Shown here one piece after another: positions 9,579 through 18,957 of a stretch of 64,000 nucleotides of DNA. Position numbers and translations under genes: made by a program. Numbering within the stretch: position 1 is the first letter of the stretch; each line of letters starts with the position of its first letter. The stretch spans positions 1 to 64,000 of the forward strand of contig JAUQPW010000010.1 in NCBI GenBank assembly GCA_030550175.1, written 5' to 3'. The notes beneath the pieces are model-generated. The model worked only from the letters and a program-made list of their open reading frames with translations. It was not told the DNA's origin and searched no databases. Source of the stretch: a bacterium (GTDB lineage Bacteria > Moduliflexota > Moduliflexia > Moduliflexales > JAUQPW01).

Positions 9579-10059
9579 AAATTTTGTGGGCTTTTATAGT
9601 AAAGAAGTTTAATAGGGAAATTTTTATATCTTTGAAGTATAACCATCTATTTGGATCTCGTCAACAAATCTCTTCTACTGATCTGAATTTTCTTACTTAG
9701 TTAATTGAATTATTTACTGAATAAGGTAATTTAATAAGGTAAGGGAAGGAACTTAAGCCGGTAACGAAGGTTTTCATTGAAACGGTAAAACAGGAGAAAC
9801 CACAGATTGTGTGAATCCGCAATGTGTGTTCTGTAGGGTACATTAACCTTTCATGCTACAACTGCCCTGGTATCTAAAGTGCTTCGTGAGGAGTAGGAAG
9901 GACAAAGCAGATAAGGGAATTTATCCTTTTTCTTGGGCTCATCCTGAGAAGGGGAATTTATTTTCATCTGTAGGGCGAATTCGTAATTCACGAAAGACTC
10001 GGTGAATGTAATTCGCTTCATAGAAGGGGTTTCCCTTAATTTAGTTAAAGGAGACGACT
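9579..10059. other. Gene-free stretch before the MBL-rhodanese gene
   Basis: I see no gene here. The sequence is a mosaic of short repeats, including GGCGAATTCGTAATTC near 9974 and GAATGTAATTCGC near 10002, which are partly complementary. A ribosome site AAAGGAG lies at about 10046-10052, before the next gene. Confidence 0.4.
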
Positions 10060-11469
10060 ATGTATTTTAAACAATTTTATCTTGGATGTCTTGCCCATGC
10101 TTCTTATCTCATAGGATCCGATGGGGAAGCTGCTGTAATCGATCCGCAACGCGATGTAGATATTTATCTTGAGGAAGCGAAGCAACAGGGATTGACGATT
10201 AAACACGTGATTGAAACCCATCTCCACGCTGATTTTGTATCTGGTCATTGCGAGCTTGCCAAACGTACTGGTGCAAAGATTTATCTAGGTGCAAAAGCAG
10301 GAGCAAAATTTGAGCATGTACCTGTTTATGAAGGGAATGAGATCAAGATGGGAAAAGTTGTTCTACGCTTCATGGAAACACCCGGCCATACCCCCGAATC
10401 CATCTCAGTCCTGGTGATTAATACCGAGAAATCCGACGAACCCGAAGCAGTACTTACAGGTGATACCTTATTTATTGGAGATGTTGGGCGCCCTGATCTT
10501 CTTGGCTCAAAGATGAGTTCCAGAGAACTGGCCGGCCTGCTTTATGACTCCCTTCATGAAAAGTTGTTAAAATTACCTGATCATGTAAAGGTTTATCCGG
10601 CCCATGGAGCCGGTTCTTTGTGTGGGCGAAATATTTCAAGTGAAACGAGCTCTACCATTGGAGAGCAGAGGCGGTTCAATTATGCCTTAAAGGAAATGCC
10701 AAAAGAAACCTTTATCCAAATGGTTACAACCGATTTACCGGAAGCACCTGCTTATTTCAGCATGGATGCCCAAATAAATCGCCAGGGTCCCTCTTCACTA
10801 GATGAGTTACCGGAGCTACCGGCCCTTTCACCTGAAGAAATCGAAAGGATGAGAAACTGGTCGGGCGAACCTGAAGGCCATATCTGTGTAATTTTAGATA
10901 CCCGATCCTCTGCCCAATATGGAACGGGTCATATTCCAGGTTCCCTTAATATCGGTCTTGGCGGTCAATTTGCCTCATGGGCAGGGTCCCTTATCAAACC
11001 AGAAGTTCCCATCATCATCATTGCAGAAGATGAAGGACGGGTCCGCGAAGCCAGGATAAGGCTGGCACGTGTTGGACTTGAAAATGTCGCAGGATATCTT
11101 GCCGGAGGAATATCCGCCTGGGACAGGGCAGGGTTACTTCTTACTACAATCGAGCAGATAACGGTTAACGAATTAAATGCCCGTATCCAAGAAGGTATGC
11201 CATTGCAGGTGGTAGATGTAAGACGCCCTGGGGAGTGGAACGCCGGTCATATTAAGGAGGCCATCCATATACCCCTTAACCAGCTTGTAGAGAACATTGC
11301 TCAACTCAATAAAGATAAGGCCATTGCAACTATCTGTGCAGGAGGTTATCGCTCTTCGATTGCTACAAGCCTTCTCGAGCAGCAAGGGTTCCGGCACATT
11401 ACAAATGTCGTCGGTGGGATGAGTGCATGGCTCGCTGCAGGATTTGAAGTTGTAACCGAAAACCCTTAA
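10060..11469 (+). CDS. MBL-fold hydrolase (persulfide dioxygenase-like) with two rhodanese domains
   Basis: A 469-residue cytoplasmic fusion. Residues 1-240 are a metallo-beta-lactamase fold of the ETHE1-like branch (ETHLHADFVSGH, ETPGHTPES, TGDTLFIGDVGRPDLL, YPAHGAGSLC). Residues about 265-360 are a rhodanese fold whose active-site loop reads IIAEDEGR, with no Cys, so it is probably inactive. Residues about 370-465 are a second rhodanese with the active loop ICAGGYRS. The family handles glutathione persulfide and sulfane sulfur. A good ribosome site (AAAGGAG) precedes the ATG. The link to the surrounding metal genes may be thiol/persulfide stress; this is inference. Confidence 0.9.
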   Translation: MYFKQFYLGCLAHASYLIGSDGEAAVIDPQRDVDIYLEEAKQQGLTIKHVIETHLHADFVSGHCELAKRTGAKIYLGAKAGAKFEHVPVYEGNEIKMGKVVLRFMETPGHTPESISVLVINTEKSDEPEAVLTGDTLFIGDVGRPDLLGSKMSSRELAGLLYDSLHEKLLKLPDHVKVYPAHGAGSLCGRNISSETSSTIGEQRRFNYALKEMPKETFIQMVTTDLPEAPAYFSMDAQINRQGPSSLDELPELPALSPEEIERMRNWSGEPEGHICVILDTRSSAQYGTGHIPGSLNIGLGGQFASWAGSLIKPEVPIIIIAEDEGRVREARIRLARVGLENVAGYLAGGISAWDRAGLLLTTIEQITVNELNARIQEGMPLQVVDVRRPGEWNAGHIKEAIHIPLNQLVENIAQLNKDKAIATICAGGYRSSIATSLLEQQGFRHITNVVGGMSAWLAAGFEVVTENP

Positions 11470-11938
11470 GCCTTTTAGAGAGCATCGGGAAGCCGGATCA
11501 GGATACTAAAATGGAGTCATCTTTTTCATTGAATTCCCTGATCCCACCTTACCTCTCATGGGGTCATGATACGGTAGGGGAAGGTTTGAAACCTCCCCTA
11601 CTTTATGAAATGCAACAAGTTGATACCCTCTCTTTCCTTAGCAGGAAAAGAAAGAGCCGATTCCCCTTTCTGCAGATCCTCACAGTTACTCCTAAATTCT
11701 TACATAAATTTAAGAAATACTTCAGTAGGAAGTGTGAAAACTTATCTTACCTTTTAATTAACAACAGGTCGTCCTTTCAGTCAGGGGATACTTCCCAGGT
11801 TGAGAGGAATACTTTAAGCAGGTCCTTGTTGGCGACGATGGGAACGAAGCCATCTCGTACAAAGAGGGAGGTGGCTTTGTCCCCTTTGCTTTGCCCTGGA
11901 CTGAAATATGATATAAAACTGCAAAAGCCTAAAAACCT
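11470..11938. other. Gene-free stretch with a short palindrome
   Basis: An open frame runs through but shows no family features, no ribosome site and spans repeats, so I do not call a gene. 11574-11602 is a palindrome of GTAGGGGAAGG and CCTCCCCTAC arms. The string CTTTATGAAATGCAA just after it (about 11600) recurs at about 7488, marking another dispersed repeat. Confidence 0.45.
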
Positions 11939-12928
11939 ATGAAAAAGTTTTACTTATTGCTGATTCCGGTTATCCTGCTCATTCTCAAAGTGCAGGCTCA
12001 AAACCCTCCACCTCTTCAACTGGTACAAACCATTCCTTTACCCCATGTTGAAGGTCGTATAGATCACCTGGATGTAGATCTTAAAGGCCAACGACTATTT
12101 ATTGCTGCCCTGGGTAATAATACGGTGGAAATCCTAGACCTGCAGGCAGGTAAACCTGTCCATAGTATTACAGGATTGCACGAACCCCAAGGGGTTGCTT
12201 TCGTTCCAGAATTCAACAAGATTTTCGTAACCAATGGGCAAAGCGGTACCTGTGATATCTTCGACGGAAACTCCTTCAAGCCCCTTCAAAGTATCAAATC
12301 TCTGGATGATGCGGATAATATTCGTTACGATGCAACCGCCCAGTTTATTTATATCGGCTATGGTGATGGGGCCCTGGCCCTGGTAGCTGCAACAAGTGGC
12401 AAGTACCTTGGGGATATTAAACTAGAAGGCCATCCCGAGTCTTTCCAACTAGAGAAGCAAGGGCCGAGGATTTTTGTGAATATTCCATCGGCCCATCACA
12501 TAGCCATCGTGGATCGAGAAAAACGCACGGTGCTGACAAAATGGCTACTCAAAAATGCTCAAGCAAACTTTCCCATGGCATTAGATGAAACCCATCACCG
12601 ACTGTTCATCGGCTTCCGAAAACCTCCAAAACTTACCGTTTTTGATACCGAATCAGGCCAGGTAGTGGCTGAATTAAACAGTGTGGGGGATAGTGATGAT
12701 ATCTTCTATGACCCTATACGCCGACGGATATATGAAATAGGTGGAGAAGGTTTTATCGATGTTTTTGAACAGAAGGATGCAGATCACTATGAAAGGGTTA
12801 CCAAAATTCCAACGGCTTCTGGAGCTCGTACAGGACTTTTTGTGCCTCAGTTTAATCGTCTTTACCTTGCAGTCCCACACCGCGGAAATCAGAAAGCAGA
12901 GATACGGGTTTATGAAGTTTTGGGATGA
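11939..12928 (+). CDS. Exported YncE/YVTN-type beta-propeller protein
   Basis: A 329-residue protein with a typical Sec signal peptide (Lys-Lys then a hydrophobic core, cleavage near VQAQ). The remainder shows repeated blades with Asp-containing turns (VEGRIDHLDVD, GRLFIAALGNN-like, FDTESGQVV), as in YncE-like and 40-residue YVTN repeat propellers. Such proteins are periplasmic or secreted scaffolds of mostly unknown role. It is followed by the Rieske protein; no catalytic motif is seen. Confidence 0.8.
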   Translation: MKKFYLLLIPVILLILKVQAQNPPPLQLVQTIPLPHVEGRIDHLDVDLKGQRLFIAALGNNTVEILDLQAGKPVHSITGLHEPQGVAFVPEFNKIFVTNGQSGTCDIFDGNSFKPLQSIKSLDDADNIRYDATAQFIYIGYGDGALALVAATSGKYLGDIKLEGHPESFQLEKQGPRIFVNIPSAHHIAIVDREKRTVLTKWLLKNAQANFPMALDETHHRLFIGFRKPPKLTVFDTESGQVVAELNSVGDSDDIFYDPIRRRIYEIGGEGFIDVFEQKDADHYERVTKIPTASGARTGLFVPQFNRLYLAVPHRGNQKAEIRVYEVLG

Positions 12929-13067
12929 AATGAAGAAAATAGCTTTTTACCCCCAACTTATGCTAGATTATAAAATAGAGAGAAATTTTGAGATTATAAA
13001 AGAATTCATCCATGAAGGGTATTCCCGATAAAGAAAGGAGTTTTTATAACATTCCTGTCTGTATTTT

Positions 13068-13087
13068 TCCTAAAAGGGATTTTAGGA
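13068..13087. promoter_or_regulatory. Perfect 8-bp hairpin just upstream of the Rieske gene
   Basis: TCCTAAAA and TTTTAGGA flank GGGA. The hairpin ends 3 bases before the ATG at 13091, which may limit translation from that start; an alternative ATG lies at 13121. Confidence 0.4.
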
Positions 13088-13090
13088 ATT

Positions 13091-13714
13091 ATGGATAAAA
13101 ATGTTATATCTATAAGAATTATGGATGAAAAATGTGAGACTTGCTCCTGTTTACTGGAGCGACGCACCTTGCTGAAAGCAGCACTGGGTATGGTCTTAGG
13201 GTTACCGTTCATAGACCCCGCCCTTGCTCAACCCACCAGTCCCGCCGCTGCGCCTCCTGAGGAAGGAGATCAATTTGTTTTTGCGTTTGGAGATAAAAAG
13301 GGAGAAATTATTACACCTAAAGACCTCCCTCTGGGTGGACCCCAGGTGATGGCTTATCCCATGGATCCTAAAACCAAAGTTGTAAAGGACGGATCCCGTC
13401 TTAACAAGATTATCATTATCCACCTGGATCCGATAGAACTTTCTGAAGAGACCCGTGCTCATTCAGTCGAGGGGATTGTAGCATACTCGGCTATCTGTAC
13501 CCATCAAGGATGTGACGTGACTGAATGGAAAAGCAAAGAGAAGGTTTTCCTGTGTCCCTGCCATGAATCTGAATTCGACCCAAAGAATGGAGCTCAGGTT
13601 GTGCACGGACCGGCCTCTCGGAGACTTGCGGCATTACCCCTTAAGTTAGTAGAAGGTGTTCTGGTCGCTGCAGGAGGTTTCATAGGTTCCATAGGTCCCA
13701 GAAGGAGTTATTAA
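13091..13714 (+). CDS. TAT-exported Rieske iron-sulfur protein
   Basis: A 207-residue protein with a twin-arginine-like anchor (ERRTLLKAALG, about 23-45) and a Rieske domain. CTHQGC (136-141) and CPCHESEF (155-162) give the cluster ligands Cys136, His138, Cys155 and His158 plus the extra Cys141 and Cys157 that form a disulfide in bc1/b6f-type Rieske proteins, pointing to a high-potential centre. A further CETCSC lies before the twin Arg. No cytochrome b gene is adjacent, so it is an orphan, perhaps an electron carrier to a periplasmic oxidase. The start may be 13091 or 13121; both begin ATGGAT. Confidence 0.9.
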   Translation: MDKNVISIRIMDEKCETCSCLLERRTLLKAALGMVLGLPFIDPALAQPTSPAAAPPEEGDQFVFAFGDKKGEIITPKDLPLGGPQVMAYPMDPKTKVVKDGSRLNKIIIIHLDPIELSEETRAHSVEGIVAYSAICTHQGCDVTEWKSKEKVFLCPCHESEFDPKNGAQVVHGPASRRLAALPLKLVEGVLVAAGGFIGSIGPRRSY

Positions 13715-13763
13715 CCTCGCATAGATTTCCGGTAAAATTTTAACTTCTAGATGGCGTCTCTTT

Positions 13764-14150
13764 TTATAAACTATCGATAACTTTTTTTAATTTATTTCGA
13801 ACTTCTGTAGCAATTTTCTTTAGCGCAGGATTTTCGATTGCCTGCATGGAGGCCACGGGATCAATGGCAGACACCTCTACCTGTCCCTCAGAAGTTTCCT
13901 GCACAATTACATTACAAGGAAGCATGGTACCAATTTTATTTTCCGCCTGTAAAGCCTGATAGGCAAAAGGTGGGTTACAGGCTCCCAGGATTCGGTATTT
14001 CTGAAAATCGACCCCCAGTTTTTTCTTTAGGGTCTCCTTGACATCTATTTCCGTAAGAACACCAAAACCCTCTTTTTTTAATTCTTCTGTTACTTTGGCT
14101 ATTGCTTCATCGAAAGTCATTTCTAAAACTTTGCTAAAATAATAACTCAT
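13764..14150 (-). CDS. DUF302 family protein
   Basis: A 128-residue DUF302 protein (MTFDEAIAKVTEELKKEGFG, NPPFAYQAL, LPCNVIVQE), a small fold of unknown function with one conserved Cys, often found beside thioredoxin and metal genes. The ribosome site GAAAGGAG supports the ATG at 14150 rather than the one six codons upstream. No signal peptide is seen. Confidence 0.88.
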   Translation of the reverse strand: MSYYFSKVLEMTFDEAIAKVTEELKKEGFGVLTEIDVKETLKKKLGVDFQKYRILGACNPPFAYQALQAENKIGTMLPCNVIVQETSEGQVEVSAIDPVASMQAIENPALKKIATEVRNKLKKVIDSL

Positions 14151-14243
14151 AGTACTTTCTCCTTTCATCTCGTTTAATAGGAAGAGTCGAGATAACGGGG
14201 CATCCGATTTGTAATGGATGCCCCATCCCTCAGCTCTTCAGTA

Positions 14244-14639
14244 TTATTGTTGCTTCATCATCTCCGACATTCCCTTCTGCATCTCTGACATCCGTTCTTT
14301 CATCTGTTTCATCATATCCTGGTTCATCATCTTTCCGCTGCTCATCATCTCCGACATCTGTTTCATCATCTGAGTCATCTGGTTCATATGTTCAGACATC
14401 TGTTTCATCATATCTTGATTCATCATCTTTCCGCTGCTCATCATCTCCGACATCTGTTTCATCATGGAAGACATGGCCCCCATCATCGTTCCCATATCCC
14501 TCATCATCCCCTGGTCCATCATCATTCCTCTAGATTGTCCAGAAGGTTGGGATTCCTGAGAGGGTTGTTGGGCCAGAATAGCCCCACTGAGGGCCAACCC
14601 CAAGAGGGTAACTAAACTAAGAGTCAAAAAGTGTTTCAT
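14244..14639 (-). CDS. Met-rich exported protein 1 (probable copper-binding)
   Basis: A 131-residue protein with a Sec signal peptide (cleavage near ILAQQ), a Gln/Ser/Pro linker and a mature part dominated by Met: MMxxM clusters and a repeated block with KQMSEMMSSGKMMNQDMMKQM occurring twice. Met-rich helices of this type bind Cu(I) or Ag(I) in the periplasm in known copper proteins; the role here is inferred. Paralogues are at 24488-24973 and 47244-47735. A ribosome site (GGGAGG region) precedes the start. Confidence 0.82.
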   Translation of the reverse strand: MKHFLTLSLVTLLGLALSGAILAQQPSQESQPSGQSRGMMMDQGMMRDMGTMMGAMSSMMKQMSEMMSSGKMMNQDMMKQMSEHMNQMTQMMKQMSEMMSSGKMMNQDMMKQMKERMSEMQKGMSEMMKQQ

Positions 14640-14753
14640 TTCTATCCTCCCTTTTTGAGTTAGTTCACATGATTACAAGCTTATAGCTTTGTCTTAGGAT
14701 CGATAGTTTTAACGGTTTTAACAGTTAAAGAGTCAGATCTTTATTTATAATCC

Positions 14754-14846
14754 TCACCTCCTCCTTTTATTCTGAACCGTATCCACAGTGATGATCACAG
14801 CCAATCCGGTACAATCCGGACAATCATCGGCCTGGATACAGGTCAT
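14754..14846 (-). CDS. Possible 30-residue Cys-containing peptide
   Basis: A short frame encodes a 30-residue peptide with Cys3, Cys9 and Cys12 (ADDCPDCTG) and a basic tail NKRRR. It lies between pfkA and the first Met-rich gene on the same strand. There is no strong ribosome site and it could be chance; I list it because Cys spacing is typical of metal peptides and the genomic context is metal handling. Confidence 0.22.
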   Translation of the reverse strand: MTCIQADDCPDCTGLAVIITVDTVQNKRRR

Positions 14847-14899
14847 ATAAGCAACAAAAGGTATCGTTACATACGACTTTTACTCTTAATTCGGTTATT

Positions 14900-15871
14900 T
14901 TATTTTGCCAGCACGCGTGCCAACTCCAGCAGATGGAGATCCGGTAGTTTCTTGTTGGCAACCACCTCGGCCAAGGGTGTAGCCGTAACTTCCCCTTTGA
15001 GCAAGCCTACCAGCAATCCATGTTCCCCCCAAGACAGGTATTCTATTGCTGCCGTACCTAGTCGGGTGGCCAGGAGCCGATCGAAGGCACCCGGGGCTCC
15101 ACCTCGCTGAACATGACCCAATACAGTCACCCGCAGCTCAAAGCCCAATCGTTCCTGATGTTTCTGGAAGTAGCGTGCAAGTCCTTCAGCGTTATACCGG
15201 GCCCCTTCGGCTACCACCACCAGTGCATGGGCCTTGCCTCGTTCGTAGGCAGCTCGTAACTCGGTAGCTATAGTTTCCGGGTCCGTTTCCACCTCAGGGA
15301 TGACTACAGCTTCAGCACCGCCGGCAATGCCGGCCATCAGGGCCAGATAGCCACAATCTCGACCCATAACCTCAACCAGAAAGGCCCGTTGATGGGACGA
15401 AGCTGTAACTTTCAGCCGATCTATAGCTTCCAGGGCAATGTTGAGGGCGGTATCTACTCCGATGGTGATTTCAGACCCATAGAGGTCATTATCAATGGTT
15501 GAGGCCACACCAACCACCGGGAAACCCATCTGAGATAGCATGTGGGCACCGGTCTGAGACCCATTACCTCCGATGACAATCAGGCCGGAGACGTTTTGTT
15601 CCTGAAGCTGGTTCAGAGCTTTCAAACGCCCTTCCTCGGTCTTGAACTCGGGACAACGGGCACTGCCAAGTACAGTACCCCCTCGCTGGATGATACCCCC
15701 CACGTCTCGAGCCCCCATGGGTATGAAGTCACCTCTAATAAGACCCGTGTAACCATGGCGTACACCGAAGACCTCCCAGCCTTTATCGAGTCCGGTCCGG
15801 ACCACGGCCCGGATGGCAGCATTCATACCGGGAGCATCCCCTCCACTGGTCAATACCGCAATACGTTTCAT
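14900..15871 (-). CDS. pfkA: 6-phosphofructokinase
   Basis: A 323-residue enzyme of the bacterial PfkA family, phosphorylating fructose-6-phosphate to the 1,6-bisphosphate in glycolysis. SGGDAPGMNAA, STIDND (Asp127, Asp129), MGRDCGYLA and HVQRGGAPG are present. The nucleotide site reads GGNGS at 101-105: Gly104 is the residue linked to ATP use, but position 103, an Mg-binding Asp in the E. coli enzyme, is Asn. A GGGAGG ribosome site precedes the ATG. The base composition of this gene and its neighbours up to 18904 looks GC-richer than the rest, suggesting transfer. Confidence 0.92.
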   Translation of the reverse strand: MKRIAVLTSGGDAPGMNAAIRAVVRTGLDKGWEVFGVRHGYTGLIRGDFIPMGARDVGGIIQRGGTVLGSARCPEFKTEEGRLKALNQLQEQNVSGLIVIGGNGSQTGAHMLSQMGFPVVGVASTIDNDLYGSEITIGVDTALNIALEAIDRLKVTASSHQRAFLVEVMGRDCGYLALMAGIAGGAEAVVIPEVETDPETIATELRAAYERGKAHALVVVAEGARYNAEGLARYFQKHQERLGFELRVTVLGHVQRGGAPGAFDRLLATRLGTAAIEYLSWGEHGLLVGLLKGEVTATPLAEVVANKKLPDLHLLELARVLAK

Positions 15872-16176
15872 GCCATGTTCCCTCCCATTTTAATTGAGCA
15901 AAAATCATTTCCTGGATTTCAACAAACTTACGCAAACCCTCGACCTCTTGTAGACTTAGTTCTAATTTAAGACTCCCTTCGACGCCTCTCCTTCTAGCAG
16001 TGGGTAAACTTAGACGAACATCGCTAACCTTATAGTATCTGCCGGGGGGGGGGAACGTGTCTTTATCCCATTATGTATCGGCCCGGTCACTCTTCCCACA
16101 AATCGCGATTCAACTGACGGTAGAGTTTAATGATGCCATGATTCCAGGTTGATAACTTCTGAGTGATAGAAGCCAT
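15872..16176. other. Gene-free stretch between the kinase genes
   Basis: I see no gene, only a run of ten G near 16043 and ordinary sequence. Confidence 0.4.
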
Positions 16177-17853
16177 CTATGAACGACCCGACCGCCAGAT
16201 AGACCATAGTAGCCCCAGGCCGAAAAACAGGATCATCCCGAACAGTAACCCAAATACCCGGCTCCCCCATCGCTCCCAACCCGGAGGATGATAGACCAGC
16301 ATAAGCAAGCCAAGTCCAATGATCAAGGCTGCTGTGAGGGTGCTCATCGCCTGCCGGTTGGTAGCCCGGTGGAGTTCTCTCAAGATCTCTTCTGGTTCCT
16401 CACGGCGGCTGACAATGGTAATCTCACCCCGTTCCAACTGTCCCAACAGGCGCCCGAATCGTCTGGGAAGATCAACCCCCAGATCGATCAAATCCAGTGC
16501 TCCTTCCGCAATCCGATAGGCTTGTGTTCTGGGAGAGTGACTCTGCCACCAGAAGCGCTCGAAGTACGGTTGTGCAAACTCCATCAGCTTAAATTCCGGA
16601 TCTAACTGAGCTCCCAACCCCTCGCTCATGGCAATAACCTTAGCCATTAAGGTCCAATCGGTGGGAAGCTGCAGTCGGTGACGCAGGGCAATGGCCATCA
16701 GTTCGTTAAAGGCCTGCCCTGCCGCGATTTCTTTGATCGTCCGATCGTAATAGCGCTGGATGAAGTGATCCAGGTCTCGCTTAAGGGCCTGGCGTTGCAC
16801 GCGCCTTCGAGCGATGCCAAAAGCCAGAAATTCGTCTACCAACCGATCGGCATCCTGGCGAACCAGAGCCAGGAATAGTCGAATCAATCCTGCCCGTAAA
16901 GGGGTATCCAGGCGACCGACCATACCGTAGTCAATCAGACCAATCACCTCACCTGGCAACACAAAGAAGTTGCCAGGATGGGGATCAGCGTGGAAGAAAC
17001 CATGCTCAAAGACCATGGTGAGCATAATGCGGGCACTGTTCTCAGCGATGCGGTGACGGTCTAGCCCGGCAGCCTCCAGAGCTTCTAAATCACTAATTTT
17101 GATCCCCCGGATCTCTTCCATGGTGAGCACCCGCTGGGTGGTGTATTCCCAATAAATCCGAGGGACATGGAGGGCCGGCTCATGGGCAAAGTTTCGACGG
17201 AAGCGATCGGCGTTTTGACCCTCCCGCGTGTAATCTAACTCATTGCGCAGGGTGAAGGCGAACTCCTCCACCCAACCTTCAATATCGAGATATGTACCCA
17301 GAGTGGTATATTGAGTAGCTAGGTGGGCTAAATCAGCCAATACCTCTAAATCCTGCTCCACCTGAACTTCTACCCCAGGACGCTGTACCTTGACTACCAC
17401 CGGAGTACCATCTGGCAAACGGGCCATATGTACCTGGCCAATAGAAGCTGAGGCGCAAGGTTGGATTTCAAAGGTTTTAAAAATCTCCTCAGGTGGCGCC
17501 CCCAGCTCGCATTGGATCACTTCGACTACCTGGGAGTAAGGTACTGGCAGCGCGCTGTCCTGCAGTTTGCTGAACTGAACAATGTAATCGGGGGGTACCA
17601 GGTCAGGACGGGTGCTCAACACCTGACCCAGCTTAATAAATGTTGCACCCAAGTCCTCCAGGACCATACGCACATGTTCCGGCTGAGTATAAGACTCCGG
17701 TCGCCGGGGATGACCCAACCATCCCCAATGGAAGGGGACAAGATCACCCAGACCCAACTGCACCACCAGCCAACCAAGGCCATGGCGAACCAGGGTGCCA
17801 GCAATCTCCCGATAACGCCGCAGATGACGAGTTCGTCGTGATCCTATCAGCAT
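16177..17853 (-). CDS. ABC1/UbiB family atypical kinase
   Basis: A 558-residue ABC1/ADCK/UbiB protein. The family-specific KxGQ motif appears in [17 protein letters not shown], followed by the Ala-rich loop [19 protein letters not shown], the catalytic HADPHPGNF and metal-binding [10 protein letters not shown]. Two C-terminal hydrophobic segments (about 500-555) anchor it to the inner membrane. The family supports quinone or isoprenoid lipid biosynthesis, probably as an ATPase. It starts 10 bp after the GAPDH stop, so they form an operon. Base composition is GC-richer than flanking metal genes. Confidence 0.92.
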   Translation of the reverse strand: MLIGSRRTRHLRRYREIAGTLVRHGLGWLVVQLGLGDLVPFHWGWLGHPRRPESYTQPEHVRMVLEDLGATFIKLGQVLSTRPDLVPPDYIVQFSKLQDSALPVPYSQVVEVIQCELGAPPEEIFKTFEIQPCASASIGQVHMARLPDGTPVVVKVQRPGVEVQVEQDLEVLADLAHLATQYTTLGTYLDIEGWVEEFAFTLRNELDYTREGQNADRFRRNFAHEPALHVPRIYWEYTTQRVLTMEEIRGIKISDLEALEAAGLDRHRIAENSARIMLTMVFEHGFFHADPHPGNFFVLPGEVIGLIDYGMVGRLDTPLRAGLIRLFLALVRQDADRLVDEFLAFGIARRRVQRQALKRDLDHFIQRYYDRTIKEIAAGQAFNELMAIALRHRLQLPTDWTLMAKVIAMSEGLGAQLDPEFKLMEFAQPYFERFWWQSHSPRTQAYRIAEGALDLIDLGVDLPRRFGRLLGQLERGEITIVSRREEPEEILRELHRATNRQAMSTLTAALIIGLGLLMLVYHPPGWERWGSRVFGLLFGMILFFGLGLLWSIWRSGRS

Positions 17854-17863
17854 CCTGTTCCCC

Positions 17864-18904
17864 CTACAGAAATCGTTGTCTTATGCCTAACGATTTATTC
17901 GTCATTTCTATCGACTCATGGGCATCCTTAACCGTTCCTGTTAAGGCACGAATCGCATCGATGGTCTCAGGAATCACGATGGCTTGATTGTCCACCATGT
18001 AAGAATAAAAAACTTCATCTCCTTGTACCTTTAAAACATCCTCCCAAAGGGCCACTTCATAAAGGTCTCCGTGAGGTCTACCCATGTCCAGCATGAGCTC
18101 CTTGACCGCATTAAGGGCTTTTAATCCATCACCCGTACGAACCATCGTGATACGGGAAGAGTTACGAAGTGCATCGAGGATTTCATCCTCTGAAGCCTCC
18201 CGGGTTAGTTTTACCGACCAATAATGGAGATGGCCCAGGGTTTCGGGTACTTTGACGGCCATAGTTACGATATCCAGCTCTGGATCCACTGTTTGTGCAT
18301 CGGGACCTTGATGACTCGGAATAGTTTCTTCGGGCACCAAGGTATTCATAATCCCGCCCAAATGGCTCTCCCAAGGATCTGTAGCCCTTCTGAGCAGAGT
18401 CCCACGGGCTTGGAGGAGTAATCCCGCCTTTTTTAAAGCGGTCAGGGTTCTCACAATGGAAGTGGTATTGCAGGAAACTACCCTGGTTGAATCACGCCCA
18501 AGGGCACTTTCATAATTGGATTCGGCTACGAAGGAATGTCCGGTCACTTCGTGTTTTTCTCCTCCTTGAACGATGAATTTCACCTTCGCTTGTCGATATT
18601 TTTTGGCATTTTCTGCACCAAACTTCTTCGGTGCACAGTCAACAATTACATCTACCTGCTTTAGTAAATCATCTAAAGTACCTTCGACTTTTAATCCAGC
18701 CTTACGCATAGCCAATACGGTATCAGGAGTTGAACCAAACAGGGAATAGCCTTTATTGACTGCAACCCGGATACGCCAATCGGTGGCCACATCGCAAACA
18801 CCAACTAATTCCATATCTTCTTGTAGGACCACGGCGTCTGCAACGCGCTTTCCTATGACACCATAACCGTTAACAGCCACTTTTAGGGTCTTTTTTGAGC
18901 TCAT
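17864..18904 (-). CDS. Type II (archaeal-type) glyceraldehyde-3-phosphate dehydrogenase
   Basis: A 346-residue homologue of the archaeal phosphorylating NAD(P)-dependent GAPDH. The Rossmann motif VAVNGYGVIGKR (9-20), QGGEKHEVTGHSF and the catalytic SCNTT (Cys145) fit that family; the usual bacterial SCTTNCLAP motif is absent. It interconverts glyceraldehyde-3-phosphate and 1,3-bisphosphoglycerate. Type II enzymes are rare in Bacteria. A clear ribosome site (GAGGAG) precedes the ATG. With UbiB and pfkA it forms the GC-rich block 14.9-18.9 kb. Confidence 0.92.
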   Translation of the reverse strand: MSSKKTLKVAVNGYGVIGKRVADAVVLQEDMELVGVCDVATDWRIRVAVNKGYSLFGSTPDTVLAMRKAGLKVEGTLDDLLKQVDVIVDCAPKKFGAENAKKYRQAKVKFIVQGGEKHEVTGHSFVAESNYESALGRDSTRVVSCNTTSIVRTLTALKKAGLLLQARGTLLRRATDPWESHLGGIMNTLVPEETIPSHQGPDAQTVDPELDIVTMAVKVPETLGHLHYWSVKLTREASEDEILDALRNSSRITMVRTGDGLKALNAVKELMLDMGRPHGDLYEVALWEDVLKVQGDEVFYSYMVDNQAIVIPETIDAIRALTGTVKDAHESIEMTNKSLGIRQRFL

Positions 18905-18957
18905 AACTTATCTCCTCTCGTTAAAGAAACAGATATTAAATACCAAAAATTTACCTC

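Noticed and set aside
11511..11942. A 143-codon open frame on the plus strand
   Set aside because: It spans a palindrome and repeated words, has no family features or ribosome site and overlaps the next gene; treated as intergenic.
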